Origin: Solidesulfovibrio magneticus
GTDB taxonomy: Bacteria > Desulfobacterota > Desulfovibrionia > Desulfovibrionales > Desulfovibrionaceae
Assembly: GCA_002482565.1 (NCBI GenBank)
Contig: DLGG01000126.1
Coordinates: forward strand, 46,214 to 56,940
DNA length: 10,727 bases
Reading direction: 5' to 3'
Made by a program: the position numbers and the translations under genes. Under the pieces are notes generated by a model. It had not been told where the DNA came from, ran no database searches, and saw only the letters and a list, made by a program, of their open reading frames with translations. Every line of letters begins with the position of its first letter. Within the stretch, counting starts at the first letter, position 1. This document shows positions 5,901 through 10,727 of this stretch, piece after piece.

Positions 5901-7298
5901 ATGGAAACGATTTGGTCACAAACCAAACAACTGCTCGAAAAGACCCTGAGCCCCGGACTTTTCAACCTCTGGATCAAGCCCCTCGCGGCCCGGGCCCGTG
6001 ATGGCGCGCTGGAACTTGTCGCTCCCAACGCCTTTGTGGCCACTTGGGTGCGCGAACGACTGAGCGATTCCATCGCCGAGGCCGCTGCGGTGGCCATGGG
6101 CGCGCGCCCCCAGGTGTTTGTTGTCGAGGCCTCCAGGTCCGCCGCACCTGTCGCCGCCTCGGCCGGCGTGGCCTCGGCCGCTTCCGGCAGCCCCCGTCGC
6201 CAGCCAGGACAGCGCCCAGCCGGCCCTCGGCCCGTGGCCGCGCCCCTGACCCTGCCCGTGGCTCCCAGCGCACCGCCGGCCCTGGCCGACCGGTTCCGCT
6301 TCAGCTACGACGAGTTCGTGGTCGGCCCGTCCAACGAGATGGCTTACGCCGCAAGCAAGGGCATCTGCGACATGTCCCTGTCGGCGGAACAGCTGTTCAT
6401 CAGCTCCGCTCCGGGCCTGGGCAAGACCCACCTCATCCAGGCCATGGGCCGCCGCATCCTTGGCGGCCAGCCCGGACGCCAGCCCCGGGTCGCCTATCTC
6501 TCGGCCGAGGAGTTCGCCAATCGGCTGGTCATGGCGATCAAGACCAAGCAGGTGGAGCAGTTCAAGGCCGCCTTCCGGGAAAACGTCGATGTCCTGCTGC
6601 TTGAGGACGTGCATTTCTTCCGGGACAAGCCGCGCATCCAGGACGAGCTGCTCAATACCTTAAAAGCCCTCAACGCCCGGGGTTGCCGTCTGGTCTTTAC
6701 CAGCTCCTTTTTGCCCAAGGAGCTTTCGGGCCTGGACAGCCAGCTCCTGTCGCGCATCAACTCGGGTTTTCTGGCCGTCATCGACAAGCCCGACCTGGAC
6801 ATGCGCCGCCGCATCCTGGCCCGCAAGGCCGCCGTGCATCAGGTGCTTTTGCCCGAGGAAGTGTCCACGCTTCTGGCCGACAAGCTGCCCTCGGATGTGC
6901 GCCAACTGGAGAGCTGCCTGCAAAACCTCGTGCTCAAGGCCAAGCTCCTCAATTGCCGCATTTCCGTGGACCTGGCCTGGGACGTGCTGCGCCACTACGA
7001 CGTGGCCCAGGCCCCGGTCAGCATGGACGACATCGTGTCCTACGTCTGCGACGTCTACCGCCTTTCGCCCGACCAGCTCAAGTCCAAGTCGCGCAAACGC
7101 CAGTACGTCCTGGCCCGCAACACGGCCTTCCTGCTGGCCCGGCAACACACCGACCTGTCGTTGGCCGACATCGGCGTGCAGTTTAATCGCCGCCATTCCA
7201 CGGTGGTCAAGGGCATCACCGCCCTGGAGCGGCATCTGTCGCTGAAAACCCCGCTTGGGCGCGAGCTGGAGCGCACCATCGAACAGATGCGGGGCTAA
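5901..7298 (+). CDS. dnaA: DnaA-family replication initiator, divergent paralogue
   Basis: The 465-residue product has all four DnaA domains. Domain I (1-70) contains LFNLWIKPL and LVAPNAFVATWV; domain II is an Ala/Pro linker (about 76-128); the AAA+ domain III spans 130-350; DNA-binding domain IV is about 373-465. Visible are Walker A APGLGKTHL (170-178), Walker B VLLLEDVHF (231-239), an arginine finger R285 in LLSRI and sensor II R334 in DVRQLES, so ATP binding looks intact. It departs from canonical DnaA: Walker B starts with E instead of D, the finger region is SRI not SRF, and the DNA-recognition signature FGGRDHTTV reads FNRRHSTVV. There is no dnaN next to it. It is therefore probably an accessory DnaA rather than the main initiator, though no other dnaA can be seen here. 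The ATG at 5901 gives the usual DnaA start; a GTG at 5892 is possible. No clear Shine-Dalgarno sequence. Confidence 0.88.
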   Translation: METIWSQTKQLLEKTLSPGLFNLWIKPLAARARDGALELVAPNAFVATWVRERLSDSIAEAAAVAMGARPQVFVVEASRSAAPVAASAGVASAASGSPRRQPGQRPAGPRPVAAPLTLPVAPSAPPALADRFRFSYDEFVVGPSNEMAYAASKGICDMSLSAEQLFISSAPGLGKTHLIQAMGRRILGGQPGRQPRVAYLSAEEFANRLVMAIKTKQVEQFKAAFRENVDVLLLEDVHFFRDKPRIQDELLNTLKALNARGCRLVFTSSFLPKELSGLDSQLLSRINSGFLAVIDKPDLDMRRRILARKAAVHQVLLPEEVSTLLADKLPSDVRQLESCLQNLVLKAKLLNCRISVDLAWDVLRHYDVAQAPVSMDDIVSYVCDVYRLSPDQLKSKSRKRQYVLARNTAFLLARQHTDLSLADIGVQFNRRHSTVVKGITALERHLSLKTPLGRELERTIEQMRG

Positions 7299-7322
7299 AG
7301 CGCCGTCACGATTTCCCAGCCA

Positions 7323-7439
7323 GGCCCCCATCAAGGGCAGTCCTGCCGCAAACTCCGGCGACCGGAACACCCGGTTACGCCCCGTGGAGCCGGCAGGCAG
7401 TCTCACATACGGTTACCACTCGCCAGCTAGGGGGAGGCC
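7323..7439 (+). ncRNA. Candidate structured RNA downstream of dnaA (family unknown)
   Basis: After the dnaA stop the sequence folds into a nested stem. CCTGCCG (7342-7348) pairs with CGGCAGG (7391-7397). Inside it CTCC (7353-7356) pairs with GGAG (7386-7389), GGCG (7357-7360) with CGCC (7378-7381), and ACCGG (7361-7365) with CCGGT (7371-7375), around an AACAC loop. That is 20 pairs in 56 bases. Flanking GGCC-CCC (7323-7329) can pair with GGG-A-GGCC (7432-7439), enclosing the whole unit. A strong terminator begins 14 bases later. No 4.5S, tmRNA, RNase P or riboswitch signature was recognised. It may be a free small RNA or a structured dnaA 3' UTR; no promoter was seen within the gap. CGGTTAC occurs twice (7372-7378, 7410-7416). 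Confidence 0.4.
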
Positions 7440-7452
7440 GCCATTGGCCGGG

Positions 7453-7490
7453 CGGGCGTCGGACGCAAGTTCGACGCCCGTCTTTTTTTT
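7453..7490 (+). terminator. Strong intrinsic terminator
   Basis: CGGGCGTCG (7453-7461) pairs perfectly with CGACGCCCG (7472-7480) around a 10-nt loop, followed by TC and eight T (7483-7490). It ends the dnaA/structured-RNA transcript. Confidence 0.92.
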
Positions 7491-7495
7491 GTCGG

Positions 7496-7528
7496 GCCGC
7501 CGCCTTTTTCCCCTGCGGGGGCGGTGGC
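7496..7528. other. GC-rich hairpin next to the terminator
   Basis: GCCGCCGC (7496-7503) pairs with GCGGTGGC (7521-7528) with one G-T pair, enclosing CCCC (7510-7513) paired with GGGG (7517-7520). TTTTT (7505-7509) bulges inside the stem. No tract follows on either strand that would make it a clear terminator. Confidence 0.4.
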
Positions 7529-7567
7529 GATTCAGGCAAGATATTCGTCAGAATAATGTTGAAGTAT

Positions 7568-7620
7568 TAATCAGTTGGCGGTTGGTTGTAGCCTGATTAT
7601 CGGTACAGCTACCTGTGCCG
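7568..7620. other. Two adjoining hairpins in an AT-richer stretch
   Basis: TAATCAG (7568-7574) pairs perfectly with CTGATTA (7593-7599) around an 18-nt loop. Directly adjacent, CGGTACAG (7601-7608) pairs with CTGTGCCG (7613-7620), one G-T pair, 4-nt loop. Just upstream TATTC/GAATA (7542-7546, 7551-7555) is another short inverted repeat. Function is not evident. The region is about 45% G+C against around 70% in much of the neighbouring coding DNA. Confidence 0.4.
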
Positions 7621-7657
7621 ACTCTATCTGGTTTGAAACGCGTTGGATTTAGTATAA

Positions 7658-7968
7658 GCACGAGTAGCACTTTCCCCAAACTTTCCCCTTGACCTCCCCG
7701 GCCAGAAATGGCGATTTTATGAAGTATTGCAAAGGTGCCTCGTCGCCATCGATCCGAAGACAGGCGTTATCGTTGCGAATTGCTACGGCTCGTATGCAAA
7801 CCCGGACATGCCCGCGAACAGGGAAAGTGCTCCACAAGCGCTCGTCGAAATCATCAACATGAAGCGGACCGCAGTTGCGTATAAGGAGACGTTGCGACGA
7901 TCCTCGTCGACGAGTTCTTGAGCGTCTACGACAAGACCGGTCCCGGCATGGGCAATTCCAAACCATGA
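7658..7968 (+). pseudogene. Possible broken gene, frameshifted, family not recognised
   Basis: A frame open from 7658 encodes a protein-like stretch (FPLDLPGQKWRFYEVLQ, then LVAIDPKTGVIVANCYGS, then QALVEIINMKRTAVAYKE) and decays into serine-rich nonsense with a stop at 7919-7921. The next frame, open only after 7884, continues as DVATILVDEFLSVYDKTGPG and ends at 7966-7968. Joining them near 7885-7900 would give about 100 coherent residues, as if one base had been lost or two gained. There is no clear start codon with a ribosome site (a TTG at 7727 is the first in-frame candidate), so the 5' end may also be missing. No family was recognised. A chance ORF cannot be excluded. Confidence 0.35.
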
Positions 7969-8025
7969 ACCTGCCAGAAGTGTTCAGGTTCGGCGCGCGT
8001 CCCCATTGGTAGTTTCGCTCTCCGC

Positions 8026-8034
8026 TTATCCACA
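8026..8034 (+). promoter_or_regulatory. Consensus DnaA box TTATCCACA
   Basis: This is an exact match to the consensus DnaA box, 18 bases before the start of the exported-protein gene. It is a single site and could be chance. Confidence 0.35.
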
Positions 8035-8052
8035 CTAACGAGAGGAGCCATC

Positions 8053-8862
8053 ATGAAGCGTATTCGGATCGTATTGACGACCCTCTTCACCGCTGCCACG
8101 CTGGTCGCTGCGGTGGCCTGCCGCTCCACGGCACAAGCGCAAGCCAAACCAGAAGCCCAACCGATGGTCAAGCTGACCGATCCCTGCCCGCTCAAGGCTG
8201 AGAACTGGCGCGGCAGGGCTTTCTACGAGATTCTGTTCATGTTCCGCCAGCCCGATGGCGGCGGGATCGGCAACTACTTTAACTCTCTCAGCAACGCCCT
8301 TCCCGCGCCTAACGAAGAGATGGACGCCCGCTTCCGCGCTCTGAGTGGGGAGACCTTGATGCAGGAGTACGGGAGCAACGGTGTCTTCTTTAATGGCCCG
8401 CGCCGTTTGGTGGCGAACACCGTAAGCGGGATGTCCTGGGATGGCTGCAAGCAGAGAGTAATCGCCGGGATTCCCTTGAACCTGGACGGCATTTTTGAAG
8501 TCCCGAATTTGGAAAAGTTCGCTTCCGGAAAGATGCCGACCTACGAGCCGATGGTCTCCAAACGTACCAGCAGCTTTGTTTTCAACGCGGGCGAGACGGT
8601 GTATGAACTGATCACGCCCGAGGGCGCCGTATACACCATGTTCAGTCTGTCGCTGAAGATCGATCCCAAAAACACCATCGAAAACCTGCCCACCCTGGGC
8701 AAGCGCCTGACCCTGCCTAAGGGATGGCAGTTCAGATCACGCAAGCTGGACAAGGAGTTGAATCTGACGGCCGCCGCCGACTCCAACCCGCCCAACACCG
8801 TCGTTCTCGACCAGTTTGAGGGCAACTACCAGTACAACGCCAGCGCCAGCGCCAAAAAGTAG
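8053..8862 (+). CDS. Exported protein of unknown function
   Basis: The 269-residue product starts with a charged MKRIR and a hydrophobic stretch (6-22), a clear export signal. Cleavage could be after AQA near residue 29-31; C23 in LVAAVAC is a weaker lipoprotein alternative. The mature part is soluble, with no further membrane segment, and includes FYEILFMFRQPDGGG (57-71), NTVSGMSWDGC (122-132), GETVYELITPEGAVYTMF (180-197), a Lys/Arg-rich stretch (217-235) and VVLDQFEGNYQ (250-260). I do not recognise a named family or catalytic motif. AGAGGAG (8041-8047) is a good ribosome site, so the start is secure. Third-position G/C bias is weaker than in the core genes, and it lies after an AT-richer, apparently decayed stretch, which hints at acquisition. 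It stands alone, convergent with the histidine kinase. Confidence 0.8.
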   Translation: MKRIRIVLTTLFTAATLVAAVACRSTAQAQAKPEAQPMVKLTDPCPLKAENWRGRAFYEILFMFRQPDGGGIGNYFNSLSNALPAPNEEMDARFRALSGETLMQEYGSNGVFFNGPRRLVANTVSGMSWDGCKQRVIAGIPLNLDGIFEVPNLEKFASGKMPTYEPMVSKRTSSFVFNAGETVYELITPEGAVYTMFSLSLKIDPKNTIENLPTLGKRLTLPKGWQFRSRKLDKELNLTAAADSNPPNTVVLDQFEGNYQYNASASAKK

Positions 8863-8870
8863 CCTGTGTG

Positions 8871-8909
8871 CCGCCGGCGAAGGCAGTGGCCTGCTGCCTT
8901 TGCCGGCGG
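8871..8909. terminator. Long hairpin between convergent genes, possible terminator
   Basis: CCGCCGGCGAAGGCAG (8871-8886) pairs with CTGCCTTTGCCGGCGG (8894-8909): 16 pairs, one a G-T wobble, 7-nt loop. It begins eight bases after the stop at 8862. There is no T-tract, so termination would be atypical; position and strength still suggest a transcript end. Confidence 0.55.
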
Positions 8910-9064
8910 TGTCGACCGTTTCGGTGAAGGAGCCTGAATCGACCGTTGGTTGTGACAAAAGCTGATCCGAGACTACCTTCGTCGGCAGGAGCAGGAAGAC
9001 CAGCGGCTTGGGTAGCTGAAGCTGGTAACGCAATAGCCCAGGCCAGGCATTGGATAATCTCCCC

Positions 9065-9077
9065 GGCCGCCGGAGGC
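9065..9077 (-). repeat. Intergenic element, copy 3 (13-mer only)
   Basis: GCCTCCGGCGGCC reads on the minus strand from 9077 to 9065, 23 bases after the histidine-kinase stop and in the same orientation as that gene, as copy 1 is to yebC. The hairpin that follows the 13-mer in the other copies is not intact here. The rest of 8910-9100 shows no gene. Confidence 0.55.
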
Positions 9078-9100
9078 CTGCCTTTCTTCCCGCTTTCCCC

Positions 9101-10522
9101 CTACACCAGCCGAAAAGGCGCGGTGATGGTAAACGTCGAACCTTGGCCGGGGGTGCTGCGGCAGGTGAGGCTGGCCCCGAGGAGTTCGGCGTGTTTGCGG
9201 GCGATGGTCAGGCCGGCCCCGAGACCGGGTTTGCGCCGGGTGAGCACGTCCTCGGCCTGATAAAACGGCTCGAACACGGCGTCCAGGCGGTCGTCTTCGA
9301 TGCCGGGGCCGGTGTCGGCCACAGCCACGCTCAGTCGGCAGGAGCCGTCGACGGCTGCCGCCGAGACCGCGATCTTGATCCCGCCCGTGGCCGTGAATTT
9401 GACGGCGTTGTCGGTCAGGATGGCCACGATGCGGCCAAGGCGTTCACCGTCGCCAAACAGTTCCCGGGGCAGATCGGCCGCCGTGAGCAGATCGAAAGCC
9501 AACCCTTTGTCGCGGGCCGCCTGGGCCAGGGGGGCCACGGCCTCCTCCACCGTCTTGACCGGGGCGAAGCGGGTCATGTGCAACATGCCCTGGCCGTTTT
9601 CCAGGCCGGCCAGTTCCAGCAGCTCCTGAACCTGGGCGTTCATGGCCAAGGCGGCGGCCTGGGCGTCGCCCACCAGGGAACGCTGTTCCTCGTCCAGACG
9701 GGTGGAACCCAGGATCTCCAACATGCCCAGGACGCCGTTTAAGGGCGTGCGCAGTTCGTGGCTGAGGATGGACAGGAAGGTGGTCTTGGCCTGGTTGGCC
9801 GCTTCGGCCTTGGCCTTGCCGGCCAGGATGGTGGCCGTGCCGACGCCGGTGCAGGTCGCGCCCACCAGCCAGATGAGGGTGTAAAGTCCGGCCGTGCCGC
9901 CGACGGCGGCGGACTGGGCGGCCAGGAAATGTCCGGCCGGCAACGTGACGCTGATGCCGCCGCGCACCTCGCCGAGGGCGTAGCCCTGCTTGGCGTGGCA
10001 GGGCAGGCAGCTCTCGGTCACGAAAAGCGGGGCCATGTAGCGAAAGACCGGGCCGGCCGGGGTTTCCCCGATGCGGTGGGCCTCGGTGTCGCCGCTTTCG
10101 AAATCGGCCAAGGCTCGGGCTTCCCAGCTGGTGGGGCTGTTTTCCGGGCGCAGGGGATTGAGGCTGGTGAGATGCAGGCCGAGGCCGTCGTGTTGAGCCG
10201 CTGCTTCGGCAATCTGGCGGGTCATGAAGGCCGGGTTGACCCGGGTAAGCGTCAGGCCGTCGAGGGTGGTCACGGTGCGCCGCTCGTTGGGGAGATAGGG
10301 ATTGGGCTGGCTGTTCGGGGTCACGGGCACGTAGACGCCGCCGTGCTGGGCGTTCCATTCCCGGGTGAGCACGATCTGCTGGAAAATGCCCCGGGCCGCC
10401 TGGAGCATCATGGCCTCGGCGCTTTGCCGATCCGACAGGTATTGGATGGTGAACAGCAGTCCAAGCAGGAGCGTCCAGGCCAGGACGGCCAGGGCGGGGA
10501 TGCGTACGTCACATCGGAGCAT
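9101..10522 (-). CDS. Membrane histidine kinase with heme-type (DUF3365/Tll0287-like) sensor domain
   Basis: From the ATG at 10522 the product has 473 residues. A membrane helix (about 8-29) is followed by a periplasmic domain (about 30-208) ending with a CxxCH motif (C172, C175, H176, in ESCLPCHAKQGYA), then a second helix (about 209-234). The cytoplasmic kinase has the H box SHELRTPLNG with H255, the N box TDNAVKFT (N372), G1 DTGPGI (403-408), an F box FEPFYQ (418-422) and G2 GLGAGL (433-438). The sensor resembles DUF3365 (Tll0287-like) domains with one covalent c-type heme, so a redox or gas ligand signal is plausible but inferred. There is no receiver domain and no response regulator in the window. 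The frame stays open to a TTG at 10627, but the extension lacks a membrane-protein-like start and overlaps the likely promoter. Confidence 0.88.
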   Translation of the reverse strand: MLRCDVRIPALAVLAWTLLLGLLFTIQYLSDRQSAEAMMLQAARGIFQQIVLTREWNAQHGGVYVPVTPNSQPNPYLPNERRTVTTLDGLTLTRVNPAFMTRQIAEAAAQHDGLGLHLTSLNPLRPENSPTSWEARALADFESGDTEAHRIGETPAGPVFRYMAPLFVTESCLPCHAKQGYALGEVRGGISVTLPAGHFLAAQSAAVGGTAGLYTLIWLVGATCTGVGTATILAGKAKAEAANQAKTTFLSILSHELRTPLNGVLGMLEILGSTRLDEEQRSLVGDAQAAALAMNAQVQELLELAGLENGQGMLHMTRFAPVKTVEEAVAPLAQAARDKGLAFDLLTAADLPRELFGDGERLGRIVAILTDNAVKFTATGGIKIAVSAAAVDGSCRLSVAVADTGPGIEDDRLDAVFEPFYQAEDVLTRRKPGLGAGLTIARKHAELLGASLTCRSTPGQGSTFTITAPFRLV

Positions 10523-10527
10523 AATCC

Positions 10528-10555
10528 GATATAGCTGATCAACAATTGCCGTCAA
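10528..10555 (-). promoter_or_regulatory. Possible histidine-kinase promoter, near-leaderless
   Basis: On the minus strand TTGACG (10555-10550) and TATATC (10533-10528) are 16 bases apart. The start of transcription would fall at about the ATG at 10522, implying a leaderless or nearly leaderless mRNA, in line with the absence of a Shine-Dalgarno sequence. The palindrome TTGATCAA-like core (TGATCA, 10536-10541) lies in the spacer. Confidence 0.35.
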
Positions 10556-10644
10556 CTCCCCCGGCCGTCGTTGCCAAGGGGGCCGCCTCGGGCTATCCCC
10601 AAGCCAGCCGATTGTTGCCAACTCCAACCCCTCGGGACATCGCC

Positions 10645-10727
10645 ATGCCGTTCGCCGCAGCCGTCTTCGCCGATCTCGCCCGTATCCGTCAAAACGCGCC
10701 GCTTGTCGTCAACATCACCAACAACGT
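10645..10727 (+). CDS. thiM: Hydroxyethylthiazole kinase ThiM, 5' fragment
   Basis: The last 83 bases encode the first 27 complete residues, ending [10 protein letters not shown], with a partial next codon, before the window stops. The segment [17 protein letters not shown] matches the N terminus of ThiM (typically LxxxRxxxPLVHNITN), the kinase that phosphorylates 4-methyl-5-(2-hydroxyethyl)thiazole for thiamine salvage. The usual H before NITN is V here. The short fragment rests on this one motif. Only a weak GGGA (10635-10638) precedes the ATG. The 122-base gap to the divergent kinase shows no THI-box (TPP riboswitch) signature such as CTGAGA. Confidence 0.75.

Noticed and set aside
7323..7439. 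4.5S RNA, 6S RNA or cobalamin riboswitch identity for the structured region
   Set aside because: The interrupted long stem is loosely 6S-like, but none of the conserved sequences of these families is visible, so no name was assigned.
9758..10534. Plus-strand ORF opposite the histidine kinase
   Set aside because: Shadow frame, Gly/Ala-rich, without a ribosome site, against a fully motif-supported kinase.
10523..10627. TTG-initiated 35-residue extension of the histidine kinase
   Set aside because: The extra residues are basic and proline-rich, overlap the likely promoter, and would precede the natural short N terminus before the first membrane helix.
10523..10644. TPP riboswitch upstream of thiM
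   Set aside because: No CTGAGA or other THI-box core and no matching stems in the 122-base gap.
1..10727. CRISPR array, tRNA, rRNA or insertion sequence
   Set aside because: No regularly spaced repeats, tRNA cloverleaf, rRNA sequence or transposase was found on either strand.

Overview
The window is GC-rich, tightly packed bacterial chromosome. Protein similarity as I can judge it by eye, the strong G/C preference at third codon positions, the rlmE / yebC / ruvCAB / thyX / dnaA gene set and a periplasmic c-type-heme sensor kinase all suggest a high-GC sulfate-reducing Desulfobacterota, most likely a Desulfovibrio/Solidesulfovibrio relative. That placement is inference; no search was possible.

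Layout. Positions 1-385 (minus) hold the 5' part of an unrecognised, possibly glycosyltransferase-like gene, divergent from rlmE (23S rRNA 2'-O-methyltransferase, 441-1082). After a GC-rich gap comes yebC (1312-2046), then three successive hairpins. Next is a translationally coupled ruvC-ruvA-ruvB operon (2241-4362) with ATGA overlaps at both junctions, encoding the Holliday-junction resolvasome. A 287-base hairpin-rich gap leads to thyX (flavin-dependent thymidylate synthase, 4650-5396). Two back-to-back terminators follow, with arms that can also pair with each other. Then comes a regulatory stretch with a sigma70-like promoter and DnaA boxes in front of a divergent dnaA-family gene (5901-7298). 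This dnaA has no dnaN neighbour and an altered DNA-recognition motif, so it is probably a second, specialised DnaA.

Downstream of dnaA, positions 7323-7439 form an elaborate nested stem ending at a strong terminator (7453-7490); I report it as a candidate structured RNA of unknown family. Positions 7541-8050 are visibly AT-richer and hold tandem hairpins and what looks like a broken gene. They precede a well-formed gene (8053-8862) for an exported protein of unknown function. A long hairpin (8871-8909) ends that unit. Convergent to it is a membrane histidine kinase (9101-10522, minus) with a heme-binding CxxCH sensor domain, divergent from the first 28 codons of a thiM-like gene (10645-10727).

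Themes. The central block is DNA and nucleotide housekeeping: recombination (RuvABC), dTMP supply (ThyX), and replication or its regulation (DnaA paralogue), next to ribosome and translation functions (RlmE, YebC). A 13-base motif, GCCTCCGGCGGCC, occurs three times between genes. Twice it is followed at once by a perfect hairpin whose arms differ in sequence but still pair, which suggests a dispersed structured intergenic element. The most interesting leads are the RNA candidate after dnaA, the divergent DnaA with its own DnaA-box promoter, the attenuator-like terminator pair, and the hairpin element family.
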